DNA of 44,935 bases. Source: Bryobacterales bacterium (GTDB lineage: Bacteria > Acidobacteriota > Terriglobia > Bryobacterales > Bryobacteraceae). Location of the stretch: the NCBI GenBank assembly GCA_020847315.1, contig JADLCF010000029.1, positions 1-44,935 of the forward strand, written 5' to 3'. A program made the position numbers and the translations under genes. The notes beneath the pieces are model-generated. The model was given only the letters and a program-made list of their open reading frames with translations, was not told the DNA's origin and did not search any database. The stretch's first letter is position 1. The number at the start of each line of letters is the position of its first letter. Positions 1 to 9,915 of this stretch are shown here, one piece after another.

Positions 1-8
1 CAGCAACG

Positions 9-875
9 ATGAGCATTCTGGTTAATAAACATTCGCGCGTCCTGGTTCAGGGCTTCACGGGCAAGGAAGGCAGCTTCCATGCCTCACAGGCGATCGCTTA
101 CGGCACCACGGTTGTGGGCGGTGTCACCCCGGGCAAGGGGGGCAGCACACATTTGGACCGGCCGGTATTCAACACCGTCGCCGAGGCGGTGGAGAAGGAG
201 AAGGCGAACGTTGCCCTGATCTTCGTGCCGCCGCCATTCGCGGCAGACGCCATTATGGAATCGGTCGCGGCAGGGATTCCGCTGGTGGTGTGCATCACGG
301 AGGGCATTCCCGCCGGTGATATGGTGAAGGTGTGGGCCTTCATGAAGGGCCGCTCCTCGCGCCTGATCGGCCCCAACTGCCCCGGCATCATCACACCCGG
401 CGAGGCGAAGATCGGCATCATGCCGGCGGCGATTCACCTCCCCGGCAGAGTGGGCGTCGTCTCCCGCTCCGGCACCCTCACCTACGAAGCCGTGCATCAG
501 CTCACGCGGCTTGGCATCGGGCAGAGCACGTGCATCGGGATCGGCGGTGACCCCATCATCGGAACCAATCATACCGATGCGGTCCGCCTGTTCAACGAAG
601 ATCCGGATACCGACGCCATCATCATGATCGGCGAAATTGGCGGCGATGCCGAAGAGCGCGCCTCCGCCTACATCAAGGCCAACGTCAAGAAGCCCGTCGT
701 CGGCTTCATCGCGGGCCAGACCGCGCCTCCCGGCCGGCGCATGGGCCACGCCGGCGCCATCATTTCCGGCGGATCGGGTAAGGCGGAAGACAAGATTCAG
801 GCGATGCGCGAAGCAGGCATCCACGTCTGCGATTCGCCCGCCGTCATTGGAGAGACTCTGAAAGCCGTACTATGA
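9..875 (+). CDS. sucD: Succinyl-CoA ligase (ADP-forming) subunit alpha
   Basis: Full-length 288 aa; [47 protein letters not shown] motifs. Confidence 0.97.
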   Translation: MSILVNKHSRVLVQGFTGKEGSFHASQAIAYGTTVVGGVTPGKGGSTHLDRPVFNTVAEAVEKEKANVALIFVPPPFAADAIMESVAAGIPLVVCITEGIPAGDMVKVWAFMKGRSSRLIGPNCPGIITPGEAKIGIMPAAIHLPGRVGVVSRSGTLTYEAVHQLTRLGIGQSTCIGIGGDPIIGTNHTDAVRLFNEDPDTDAIIMIGEIGGDAEERASAYIKANVKKPVVGFIAGQTAPPGRRMGHAGAIISGGSGKAEDKIQAMREAGIHVCDSPAVIGETLKAVL

Positions 876-1297
876 GCAACGTCCAACGCACCTATAGCAT
901 GATCAAGCCCGACGCCGTCGCGTCCGGCCAGATTGGTGAGATTCTCGCCGTTCTTGAGCACAATGGTTTCCGTATCGTTGGGATGAAGATGCGCCAACTG
1001 AGCGTCGCCGAAGCCGAAGGGTTTTATGGCGTTCACCGGGAGCGCCCCTTTTTCCCGGATCTGATCCGCTTTATTACGGAAGGCCCGGTGGTGACGCTCG
1101 CGCTCGAACGCGAGGATGCCGTGGTTAAGCTGCGTGAAGTGATGGGCGCCACAAACCCGGCCAACGCCGCCGAAGGCACCATCCGCAAGCGCTTCGCCGC
1201 GAGCATCGAACGAAACTGTATCCACGGCAGCGATTCCGATGAGAACGCCGCGATCGAACTGGCGTACTTTTTCAGCGCCGTCGATCTTGCAAAATAG
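872..1297 (+). CDS. ndk: Nucleoside diphosphate kinase
   Basis: YSMIKPDAV start, [28 protein letters not shown] active-site region; ATGA overlap with sucD. Confidence 0.97.
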   Translation: MSNVQRTYSMIKPDAVASGQIGEILAVLEHNGFRIVGMKMRQLSVAEAEGFYGVHRERPFFPDLIRFITEGPVVTLALEREDAVVKLREVMGATNPANAAEGTIRKRFAASIERNCIHGSDSDENAAIELAYFFSAVDLAK

Positions 1298-1320
1298 GCT
1301 TCGGCCTACTGGTATTGCGG

Positions 1321-1365
1321 ACGCGCGAACGACCCGCTTCGAGGGTGTTCGCGCGTTTTTGTTTT
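1321..1365 (+). terminator. Intrinsic terminator downstream of ndk
   Basis: ACGCGCGAAC ... GTTCGCGCGT stem (inner ACCC/GGGT) followed by TTTTTGTTTT. Confidence 0.85.
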
Positions 1366-1465
1366 GGGGCGTGGATGAGTGCTCCCGCGCCGGATTCCCG
1401 CTGTTCCGGTTCCACGCCAAGCCTCGCTCCAAAGGTGCGCTAAGCTGAGCGTCATTGAGGCCTCC

Positions 1466-1906
1466 ATGCGAATTGTTGCCGCGCTACTCCTGATTATGAG
1501 TGCGAGCCTTGCCGCACTCGCCCAGACCGGCGGCGGAGATGCCGCCGCCATCCGTTCTCTCGTGGCAAAGTATGCCGAAGCACGAGAGCAAGCGGACGCG
1601 GCTGCCATCCAGAGATTGTTCACCGCCGGCGCGGATCAACTCGTCTCGAACGGCGAGTGGCGTCGCGGCAGGGAGAGTCTGGTGAAGGGTATGCTGGCCA
1701 GTTCGCGGGGAAATCCGGGGGCCAGGACGATTACGGTGGAATCCATCCGCCTTCTCTCGACGGACGTGGCCATTGCCGATGCTCGCTATGAAATCGACGC
1801 ATCGGATGGACGCGAAGCACGCAGGATGTGGAGCACGTTCCTGGCTGTCCGCGGGGAGGATGGCTGGCGGATCGCTGCCATCCGCAATATGGCGCCCGCG
1901 AAGTAG
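1466..1906 (+). CDS. Secreted SgcJ/DUF4440-like (NTF2 fold) protein
   Basis: Signal peptide [44 protein letters not shown] pattern typical of DUF4440; start placed at internal ATG. Confidence 0.7.
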   Translation: MRIVAALLLIMSASLAALAQTGGGDAAAIRSLVAKYAEAREQADAAAIQRLFTAGADQLVSNGEWRRGRESLVKGMLASSRGNPGARTITVESIRLLSTDVAIADARYEIDASDGREARRMWSTFLAVRGEDGWRIAAIRNMAPAK

Positions 1907-2035
1907 CCAGACGGCACGGCAACTTCCGAATCCGCTTGCCGCCGGCCGCTGATCCGGCGCGATTGCGGCGCCGGCTCCCGTTGACGCCGGGTGACGTCTT
2001 CCCGCATGCGGGCGCGGTTTGTCATCATAGTCTCC

Positions 2036-3403
2036 ATGAAACATTTTCCTGGCTTGCTTCTTTTCGCGTTGCTGGCAGGCGGTGTACTCCCGGCAGGCGC
2101 GGCGGTGGATTTCGAGAAATCGGTGGCGCCGATTCTGCAGCGCTCGTGCGTGAGCTGTCACGGAGAACGCGCGGCGCTGGGCGGAGTGCGATTGCATACG
2201 CGTGCGGAACTGAACACCAGGACTTCGCTTGGCGTGGGCGTAACGCCGGGAGATCCCGCGAAGAGCGCCCTCTACACGTCTCTCCTGCTGAAGAAGGGCG
2301 ATCCGAGAATGATGCCCCCCGCTGCCCCGCTTCCGGACGCGGAGAAAGAGATCATCCGGCAGTGGATTCTCGAAGGCGCCAAGTGGCCGGAGGGTTTCGT
2401 TGTGGGAGGGCGCAGGGCGCCGGCCAAGTACAAGGACGACATGGCGCTCGTCACCGCTGCCCGCCCGCGCATCCTGGCGCGGAGCCGGGTGACCAGTGAA
2501 GCGCTGATGAAGCCATACACGGAGACCATCCCCGCCACCGACGTTGCGCTCGATTTCGTCCCGATCCGTGGCGGAACTTTCGCGATGGGGACGCCTGAAA
2601 CCGAAGCCGGGCATAGCCCCGACGAAGCTCCGGTGCACCAGGTGAAGGTGGATCCGTTCTGGATGGCGAAGGTGGAGACCACCTGGGATGCTTACCGGCT
2701 GTTCATGTTCACGGAGCAGGCCAACGAGAAGCAGAATCCGAACGCGATGGTGGATGCGGTCAGCCGCCCCACACCACCCTACGTCGAGATGAGCTTCGGG
2801 ATGGGAATCAACGATTTTCCCGCCATCAGCATGACGCAACACGCGGCGAACAAGTTCGCCCAGTGGCTAAGCCTGAAAACCGGGCATTACTATCGCTTGC
2901 CTACGGAGGCCGAATGGGAGTATGCCTGCCGCGCGGGAACGACGACGGCGTATTCGTTTGGGAACGATCCAGCCCAACTCGGCGAGTACGCCTGGTTTGC
3001 CGGCAACAGCGGCCTGAAATACCAGAAAGTGGGGACGAAGAAGCCGAATCCCTGGGGCCTCCACGACATGCACGGCAACGTCATGGAATGGACCCTTGAC
3101 CAGCTCGACGAGAGCTTCTATGGCTCCGGGGGAGAACTCGCCCTCAACCCGTGGAACAAGCCCACTGAGCCCTACCCGCTCGTTGTGCGCGGTGGTGGCT
3201 GGAGCGACGATGCGGTGCGGCTGCGCTGTGGAGCACGCCGGGGAAGCGACCCCGAATGGAAATTCCAGGATCCGCAATTGCCGAAGAGCATCTGGTATGA
3301 AACGGATGCACAATGGCTGGGCTTTCGGTTGGTGCGTCCGATGAAGGTGCCCACGGCGAAAGAAATGTTCGCGTATTGGAACAACGGCGTCGAGCATGAC
3401 TAG
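2036..3403 (+). CDS. Secreted fusion: N-terminal c-type cytochrome-like domain plus formylglycine-generating-enzyme/sulfatase-modifying-factor family domain
   Basis: Signal peptide; CVSCH heme motif in VAPILQRSCVSCHGE; FVPIRGGTFAMGTPE, RLPTEAEWEYACRAG, WGLHDMHGNVMEWT, VVRGGGWSDDAVRLRCGAR typical of FGE-sulfatase family. Confidence 0.9.
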   Translation: MKHFPGLLLFALLAGGVLPAGAAVDFEKSVAPILQRSCVSCHGERAALGGVRLHTRAELNTRTSLGVGVTPGDPAKSALYTSLLLKKGDPRMMPPAAPLPDAEKEIIRQWILEGAKWPEGFVVGGRRAPAKYKDDMALVTAARPRILARSRVTSEALMKPYTETIPATDVALDFVPIRGGTFAMGTPETEAGHSPDEAPVHQVKVDPFWMAKVETTWDAYRLFMFTEQANEKQNPNAMVDAVSRPTPPYVEMSFGMGINDFPAISMTQHAANKFAQWLSLKTGHYYRLPTEAEWEYACRAGTTTAYSFGNDPAQLGEYAWFAGNSGLKYQKVGTKKPNPWGLHDMHGNVMEWTLDQLDESFYGSGGELALNPWNKPTEPYPLVVRGGGWSDDAVRLRCGARRGSDPEWKFQDPQLPKSIWYETDAQWLGFRLVRPMKVPTAKEMFAYWNNGVEHD

Positions 3404-4421
3404 CCGGCGAGCGTTGCTTGGCGCCGCGCTCAGCCCGCTGCTCACCGGGGGCACGAAGCCCTGGATGCGTCTATCCCATGCCCAACCATGCATGGGAACA
3501 ATGTTCCGCGTGGTAGCCTTTGCCTCCAGCGAGGAAGCGGGCTACCGCGCCATTCACGATGCGTTCGCCCGCGCCGATGATCTCGATGCGAAGCTCTCGG
3601 ACTACAAGCCGGAGAGCGAGCTTTCGCGGCTGATGCAAAGGGGCGTTGCCGCGCCCTTTCACGCAAGCGAAGATCTCTTTCGCGTGATCGAGCATGCGCA
3701 GCGTCTGGCGCGGGAGACGGATGGCCTCTTCGACATCAGCATCGGGCCGCTAAGCCGCTTGTGGCGCGCCTGCCGGGATTCGCATCGTCTTCCCGGCGCC
3801 GACGAGTTGCGGGAAGCGCGGGCAAGAGTGGGCTATCGGCACATTCACCTGAATCGCGATACCCGCGGCATTCAATTGGGCATCGCCGGCATGCAATTGG
3901 ACCTCGGCGGAATCGCGAAGGGCTACGCCGCGGACGCCATGCGGACGGTGCTCGCGCATGCAGGCATTCGCGCTTCGATGGTAGCTTCGGGCGGTGACAT
4001 CGCGCTGGGCGCCGCCCCTCCCGCGGCGCGGGGATGGGTGGTGCAACTGGACCCCGGCGACGAGTTCCCCGGCGTGAAGATTCCGCTGTCGCTCCATTCA
4101 CGGGCGGTCTCCACCTCCGGTGCGCACCGGCAGAGCTTCACGATCGGCGCTCAGACGTATTCGCACATCGTGGACCCGCGCACCGGCCTCGGCCTGACGC
4201 GACAAACGGCGGTATCTGTGATTGCCCCCACCGCCACGGAGACGGATGCGCTGGCCACCGCCGCCAGCCTGATGGAGACAGGGCATGCGATCGCGTTTCT
4301 CGCCAGGCGCACCGGCGTATCGGGGCGGATCTTTCTTCCTCCACCTCATGAGGGCGCGGAGGCGGAAACCCGGAGTACGCCGGGCTTCACGCGCTACATA
4401 GCGCAGCCCGGCAGCCGCTAG
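3396..4421 (+). CDS. apbE: FAD:protein FMN transferase (ApbE family)
   Basis: Tat-like RRALLGAAL; MGTMFRV, DLGGIAKGYAAD, ASGGDIALG, HIVDPRTG, TETDALAT motifs. Confidence 0.92.
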   Translation: MTSRRALLGAALSPLLTGGTKPWMRLSHAQPCMGTMFRVVAFASSEEAGYRAIHDAFARADDLDAKLSDYKPESELSRLMQRGVAAPFHASEDLFRVIEHAQRLARETDGLFDISIGPLSRLWRACRDSHRLPGADELREARARVGYRHIHLNRDTRGIQLGIAGMQLDLGGIAKGYAADAMRTVLAHAGIRASMVASGGDIALGAAPPAARGWVVQLDPGDEFPGVKIPLSLHSRAVSTSGAHRQSFTIGAQTYSHIVDPRTGLGLTRQTAVSVIAPTATETDALATAASLMETGHAIAFLARRTGVSGRIFLPPPHEGAEAETRSTPGFTRYIAQPGSR

Positions 4422-4433
4422 TCCCGGGCGGAA

Positions 4434-5603
4434 TCAATCCAGCCGCTTGTGGAACCGCCGCGTGCTGACGAAGATCACGGAGATCCCGATCACGGCCATA
4501 GCCAGCATCTGCGGCCAAAGATCGCCGAAGCCCAACCCCTTCAGGAAGACCCCCCGCACGATTTCCATGAAGTAGCGCACCGGATTCAGATACGTTACCC
4601 ACTGCACTGGCTCGGGCATGCTCGCAATGGGGAAAGCGAAACCGTTCAGCAGGAGAGCGGGAAAGAAGAAGAAAAAGGTGGCCATCATCGCTTGCTGTTG
4701 CGTTCGCGAGATCGTGGAGATGTAGAGCCCGATGCCAAGCGTGGTAAGCAGAAAGAGGATGGTGGAGACCAGCAGTACCCACCCGCTGCCGCGAAACGGA
4801 ACGTAAAACAAGTAGCGCGCCAAAATGGTGAGCGCCACCATCTGCACAAGCCCCAGCAACGCGAACGGAATCGTCTTGCCAAGCATGAGTTCGAGCGGCT
4901 GAATCGGCGTAACGATGAGTTGCTCCATTGTGCCGATTTCCTTTTCCCTGACAATCGCGAGCGCCGTGAGCATGAGCGTGACGAGCGCGATGATGTTCAC
5001 CACGACGCCGGGCACGAAGTAGTTACGGCTCAAGAGGTTCTCATTAAACCAGACGCGCGTCTCCGTTCGGATGGAAGGCAACTGCATCGCAATGGGCGCT
5101 CCCCTGCCCTGGGTGCGCGCGAGTGCATTCCGGTTCTGCTGCCCGTCGCGCAAGCTCGCGGAATACTGGCCCACGGCGCGCCGCGCGTACTCCCGCACAA
5201 TGGAAGCCGTGTTCGAATTCGCACCATCAACCAGCAGTTGTACCGTCGCAGTCTCTCCCCGAAGGATCTTGCGGCCGAAATCCGGCAGGACGCGCACCAC
5301 GGCCATCACTTCGCCCCGATCCAGGAGTTCTCCGGCGTCGGAATCGGACTCTGGAAAGTGCATGATCTCAAAACTGCGAGACCCCGCGAAGGCAGCCTGC
5401 AGTTCCCGGCTCTGGACCGTGCGATCCGAATCGATCCACGCGATCCTCGCATGCTCCACATCCATGTTTACGGCAAACCCAAAGATGATGGATTGCGCGA
5501 TGGGAGGAACAATGAGCACGGTGCGCATGCGAGGATCCCGCAAAACCTGGCGGAACTCTTTCCGCACAATTTCCCGGATTCGTTCCCAGCGAATTCCCAG
5601 CAT
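4434..5603 (-). CDS. ABC-2 type transporter permease
   Basis: MLGIRWERIREIVRKEFRQVLRDPRMRTVLIVPP...; NFVPG-type motif (NYFVPGVVVNIIALVTLM), REKEIGTMEQLIVTPI; TGATG overlap with upstream permease. Confidence 0.93.
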   Translation of the reverse strand: MLGIRWERIREIVRKEFRQVLRDPRMRTVLIVPPIAQSIIFGFAVNMDVEHARIAWIDSDRTVQSRELQAAFAGSRSFEIMHFPESDSDAGELLDRGEVMAVVRVLPDFGRKILRGETATVQLLVDGANSNTASIVREYARRAVGQYSASLRDGQQNRNALARTQGRGAPIAMQLPSIRTETRVWFNENLLSRNYFVPGVVVNIIALVTLMLTALAIVREKEIGTMEQLIVTPIQPLELMLGKTIPFALLGLVQMVALTILARYLFYVPFRGSGWVLLVSTILFLLTTLGIGLYISTISRTQQQAMMATFFFFFPALLLNGFAFPIASMPEPVQWVTYLNPVRYFMEIVRGVFLKGLGFGDLWPQMLAMAVIGISVIFVSTRRFHKRLD

Positions 5604-6742
5604 CAGGACACCAGCTTCTGGTTGAGCCTCTTTGTGGCGACCGCAAACACCGCGACAGCATAGACCGCAAGCAACAGCAGTGGTAGCCAGAGAATTTGTG
5701 TTCCGATGCCCTTCAGGAAGATCCCTTGGAGGACAGCGATGAAATAGCGGGATGGCACGATATAGGTGAAGACCTGGATCACCGGGGGCATGTTCTCGAT
5801 GGCATAGAGGAATCCCGAGAGCAGGAACGACGGCAGGAATGACGTTAGGATGCCCATCTGGTAAGCGAGCAGTTGCGTACGCGCTAGAGCGGAGATCAAC
5901 AGACCCCAACACAAAGATCCGAACAGAAACACAAACACGCTGAAAGCGAGAAGCCCTATGCTGCCTCGCAGAGGGACGCCAAACGCAAAGCGCCCGAGCA
6001 GCACGGCCACCGCCGCATCGGCCACGCCGATTGCGAAGAATGCCGCCATCTTCCCGAGCACGAGTTCCGCCGGGCGCAATGGGGTGGAGAGCAGCAATTC
6101 CATGTTGCCCATCTCCCACTCGCGCGCGATGGTGAGCGAGGTCAGGAGCGCCGCGATCACCTGAAGGATCACCGCAATCAGGCCCGGCACAATGAAGTTC
6201 TTGGATGCCAGTTCGCTGTTGTACCAAACACGGGCTTCCATATCGACCGGCGCCCGCAACGGGCCGGCCCCATGAGCGTCGGCATACTTGGCCTGTAGCC
6301 GCGAACTGTATGCGGTGATGACGCCCTGGGCGTAGCCGATAGCGAGGCTGGCGGTGTTTGAATCGCTCCCATCCACGAGCACCTGCACTTCAGCCGCGTC
6401 CCCGCGCAATATCTGGCGAGAGAAGTCGGTGGGAATCACGATCGCCATCAGGACCGTTCCACGATCAATGGCTTCTTCGATAGAAGCATAGCTGGAAACA
6501 ACATCCACCACCTCGAAGAAACGAGACCCGCGCAGCGACGCAATCAGTTCGCGGCTCTCAACGGAACGGCTCACGTCATAGACCATCGTGGGCACGCGGT
6601 CCACATCGAGCGAAAGCGCGTAGCCAAAAAGCAGCAGCATGATCAGCGGTATCGCCAGGGCCATGATGAGGCTGCGCGGGTCGCGAAAGACATGAAGGAA
6701 CTCTTTGCGCGCCATGGCCCGGGTTCGGCGGAGATTGATCAT
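5603..6742 (-). CDS. ABC-2 type transporter permease
   Basis: ARKEFLHVFRDPRSLIMALAIPLIMLLLFGYALSLDVD, REWEMGNMELLLSTPLRPAE. Confidence 0.93.
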   Translation of the reverse strand: MINLRRTRAMARKEFLHVFRDPRSLIMALAIPLIMLLLFGYALSLDVDRVPTMVYDVSRSVESRELIASLRGSRFFEVVDVVSSYASIEEAIDRGTVLMAIVIPTDFSRQILRGDAAEVQVLVDGSDSNTASLAIGYAQGVITAYSSRLQAKYADAHGAGPLRAPVDMEARVWYNSELASKNFIVPGLIAVILQVIAALLTSLTIAREWEMGNMELLLSTPLRPAELVLGKMAAFFAIGVADAAVAVLLGRFAFGVPLRGSIGLLAFSVFVFLFGSLCWGLLISALARTQLLAYQMGILTSFLPSFLLSGFLYAIENMPPVIQVFTYIVPSRYFIAVLQGIFLKGIGTQILWLPLLLLAVYAVAVFAVATKRLNQKLVS

Positions 6743-7689
6743 CGCTTGCGCTCCTCGGTTTCAATCAAACCGACAAACACATCTTCCATGGAGGCTTCGA
6801 TCGGTTCGAGCAGCCGCACCTCGAGACCGGCTTCGTCCAGCCGCCTGCGGATCGGCGCGGTGGCGTCGAACCCGCTTCTCACGCGCACGTGCAGACCGCT
6901 GCCAAAGACGGCCACATCGTCAATGGCCTTTTCTCCCTCGAGCGCCTTCATCGCCCCAGCCAGATCGTTCACTTCAAGCTGCAAGAGTGCGAACCCGCCG
7001 AGATCCCGCTTGAGGTCCGAAGGCGTTCCGAGGGCGATGACCGCGCCACGATACATGAGCGCGAGGCGATGGCAGTATTCGGCCTCGTCCATATAATGCG
7101 TCGTGACGAATACCGTCGTGCCGGCTTCGGAGAGTTGATAGATCAGATCCCAAAAATCGCGCCGTGCAATCGGATCGACTCCTGAGGTCGGCTCATCCAG
7201 AAAGAGCACGGGCGGTTCATGCAAAATCGCGCAGCCGAGGGCGAGCCGTTGCTTGAAGCCGCCGGGCAGCAGACGCGTGAGCGTATCCCGCCTTTCAGAC
7301 AATGCCGAAAGTTCAAGCACGAATGCTTTCCGCGCATCGCGGCGTTCACGGGCAACCCCATAAATCCCGCTAAAGAAATCGATGTTCTCCTCGACGGTGA
7401 GGTCGTCGTAGAGGGAGAACTTCTGGGACATATATCCGATGCTCAGCTTTACCTGCTCCGGTTCGCGCGCTACGTCGAAGCCAGCCACCGTTGCGGCGCC
7501 TTGGGTGGGCGCCAGCAACCCGCAGAGGATTCGAATGGTTGTGGATTTTCCCGCGCCGTTCGGCCCCAGAAATCCGAAGATCTCGCCCGGCCGCACTTCC
7601 AGCGAAACATTGTCCACGGCGACAAAATTCCCGAAGCGCTTCGTGAGGTTGCGCGTAACGACGGTGGGCGTGCGGGTGGCGGCCGTCAT
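6739..7689 (-). CDS. ABC transporter ATP-binding protein
   Basis: GPNGAGKST Walker A, LLPGGFKQRLALGCA signature region, VLFLDEPTSGVD; start placed at internal MTAATRTP ATG. Confidence 0.94.
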   Translation of the reverse strand: MTAATRTPTVVTRNLTKRFGNFVAVDNVSLEVRPGEIFGFLGPNGAGKSTTIRILCGLLAPTQGAATVAGFDVAREPEQVKLSIGYMSQKFSLYDDLTVEENIDFFSGIYGVARERRDARKAFVLELSALSERRDTLTRLLPGGFKQRLALGCAILHEPPVLFLDEPTSGVDPIARRDFWDLIYQLSEAGTTVFVTTHYMDEAEYCHRLALMYRGAVIALGTPSDLKRDLGGFALLQLEVNDLAGAMKALEGEKAIDDVAVFGSGLHVRVRSGFDATAPIRRRLDEAGLEVRLLEPIEASMEDVFVGLIETEERKR

Positions 7690-8660
7690 TGGCTCACTCC
7701 TGTTTCCCCGTGCGCCTCCGCACGCTCCGCCTGGCGCACGAGCGCGATAAACACGTCTTCGAGCGAGGGCAGGATGGGGCGCACCGCCACGCCGGATTGG
7801 CCTCGCGTTTCCAGGGCATGCGCCAGTTCCGCGGCCCGCCCTCCATCCTGGGAGAGAAACACGTGCAGCGCCCCGCCCGACGTTTCCGCGCTCAACACAC
7901 CGGACTGCTCCAGCAGAAAGGCGCGTGCTTCTCGCGGATGATCGCACGTGATCGCGTAGCAGTTCTGTCGCATTTGGGCTCGAATCGCCTGGGGTGTGTC
8001 CTCGCGGATCAGACGCCCCTTGTACATGAGGCCCACCCGGTTGCAGCGTTCGGCCTCGTCCAGGTAGGCGGTGGTGAGGAGCACGGTAAGGCCGTCTCGA
8101 ACCAGCCTGTAGAGGATGGTCCAGAAGTCGCGGCGCGAGACCGGATCCACGCCATTCGTCGGCTCATCGAGAAAGAGCACTTCAGGACGGTGCAAGAGTG
8201 CCGACATCAGGGCGAGCTTCTGCTTCATCCCTCCGGAAAGATTGCCCGCCAAGCGGTTGCGAAAGGGCTCCATCCGCGTCATGCGGAGCAGTTCCGCCAT
8301 CAGATCGTCGCGCCGTTTGCCCGTAACGCCGAAAAGGTCAGCGTAAAAATAGAGGTTCTCCTCAACCGTAAGATCCGTATAGAGACCGAAGCGCTGGGGC
8401 ATGTAGCCGATGCGGTCCCGCACGGCATGCACCTGGCGCGCCGGGTTGATGCCATCGACGAGGGCCTCCCCCTCGCCGGGATCGATCAGGCCGCAGAACA
8501 GGCGCAAAGTGGTGCTTTTCCCTGCGCCGTCGGGGCCCACCAAGCCATAGATTTCCCCGCGCGGGATGCGCAGGTTGAGGCCATCCACCGCCACCAGCGA
8601 ACCGAAGCGGCGCGTGAGGCCGCGGGCCTGAATCATCGATGTGGGCACAGGCGTACTCAT
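7686..8660 (-). CDS. ABC transporter ATP-binding protein
   Basis: GPDGAGKST Walker A, LSGGMKQKLALMSAL, VLFLDEPTNGVD; ATGA overlap with next gene. Confidence 0.94.
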   Translation of the reverse strand: MSTPVPTSMIQARGLTRRFGSLVAVDGLNLRIPRGEIYGLVGPDGAGKSTTLRLFCGLIDPGEGEALVDGINPARQVHAVRDRIGYMPQRFGLYTDLTVEENLYFYADLFGVTGKRRDDLMAELLRMTRMEPFRNRLAGNLSGGMKQKLALMSALLHRPEVLFLDEPTNGVDPVSRRDFWTILYRLVRDGLTVLLTTAYLDEAERCNRVGLMYKGRLIREDTPQAIRAQMRQNCYAITCDHPREARAFLLEQSGVLSAETSGGALHVFLSQDGGRAAELAHALETRGQSGVAVRPILPSLEDVFIALVRQAERAEAHGETGVSQ

Positions 8661-8682
8661 GGCAGTGCTCCGTCTCGCGTCG

Positions 8683-9876
8683 CTATTTCACGGCCTCCGC
8701 CGTGAGGAGCGGGAGGAAGGCGTCCGCGGGCATGTTTGCTTTCAGGACGCCTTCCGGATTCTCGAGATCGATTTTCACGCGGTAGACCAGTTTCACCCGC
8801 TCTTCCTCGGTCTGGATCTGCTTGGGCGTGAATTCCGCTTCGGCGGAGAGAAAAGAGAGGCGTCCTTTGAATCGCCGGTTGGGGAAGGAATCCGTCACGA
8901 CTTCCACCGGCGCGCCAATCTGCACCCTCCCTTGATTCTGTTGCCCCACATACCCCCGCAGCCAGGGATGAGCGAGGTCCGCGATGGTGGCGATCGTCGT
9001 ACCCGCGGCGAGGACCTCACCCGCTTCGGCCGATTTCACCAGCACCACCCCATCCAGCGGGGAACGGGCGATGGCGTCTTTCAATTGCGTTTCCACGACC
9101 GCGAGGCTCGCCTTTGCCTGCTCGATCTCCGCTATCCTTGAAGTCCGTTCCTGCCGCAGACGGTCCGAATCGTAGCGGCCGGCTTCCGTGGCGTGAAGTG
9201 CCGCTTTGGCGCGGGAAACCTGTGCGCGCATCGCCTCAATGGTCTCGACGCGAGGCCCTTCTTCCACCAGGGCCAGCCGCTCGCGCGCCTGGCGCGCGGC
9301 GGCTTCCGTTGCTTCGTGTGCCGCCTTGGCCCGATCCCGATCCGCAGCCGTAATATCTTCCGAGGCGAAGAGGGTCTGTGCTCGTTTCCAATCGGCAGCC
9401 GCACGGGCGGCTTCCGCCTCAGCCTGCGCGGCGAACGCCCGCGCTTGCTCTTTCTCCTGCGTGCGCGAACCGGCGAGCAATTCTCTGAGTTGGGCTTCCA
9501 CAGCGGCAAGCTCCGCGCGGCGCTGGGTGGTCATCGCTTCGAGGCTCTGTTCCTGAAGGTCGATGCTGCTTCCCAGTTGCCTGAGCCGGGATTCGGCGGA
9601 GGCGAGCACGGCCTCGGACATTCGCTTCTGGCTTTCGAGTTGCGCCGTATCGAGGCGGCCGATGATTTGGCCCGCTTTCACGAAGTCTCCCTCCTTGACG
9701 GTCAACTCCACGAGTTGGCCCGGAGTCTTGAACCCGATGTTCACTTCCGTGAGCTCGATGTTCCCGGAGATCTTGATGGCGCCCGACGGTTGCTGCCGGT
9801 GAAATCCAAACCACCAAACGACGGCTGCAACAGCTACAAGAACGGCCAATGCGATGGGGATGAGTTTGCGATTCAT
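8683..9876 (-). CDS. HlyD/YbhG-like membrane fusion (periplasmic adaptor) protein
   Basis: N-terminal TM, KISGNIELTEVNIGFKTPGQL, long Ala/Glu/Arg coiled coil, SPLDGVVLVKSAEAGEVLAAGTTIATIADL biotinyl-lipoyl region. Confidence 0.93.
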   Translation of the reverse strand: MNRKLIPIALAVLVAVAAVVWWFGFHRQQPSGAIKISGNIELTEVNIGFKTPGQLVELTVKEGDFVKAGQIIGRLDTAQLESQKRMSEAVLASAESRLRQLGSSIDLQEQSLEAMTTQRRAELAAVEAQLRELLAGSRTQEKEQARAFAAQAEAEAARAAADWKRAQTLFASEDITAADRDRAKAAHEATEAAARQARERLALVEEGPRVETIEAMRAQVSRAKAALHATEAGRYDSDRLRQERTSRIAEIEQAKASLAVVETQLKDAIARSPLDGVVLVKSAEAGEVLAAGTTIATIADLAHPWLRGYVGQQNQGRVQIGAPVEVVTDSFPNRRFKGRLSFLSAEAEFTPKQIQTEEERVKLVYRVKIDLENPEGVLKANMPADAFLPLLTAEAVK

Positions 9877-9915
9877 GATGCCGTTTCCTCCGCTCATTTT
9901 CAGGCCACCGCTCCA

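Noticed and set aside
1484-2842. 452-aa minus-strand ORF across the DUF4440-like and cytochrome/FGE genes
   Set aside because: Spans two confidently assigned plus-strand genes and their intergenic gap, with no domain signature; GC-driven spurious ORF.
4449-5663. 404-aa plus-strand ORF antisense to the ABC-2 permeases
   Set aside because: Composition is Arg/His/Asp rich with no domains; the minus-strand permeases are clear.
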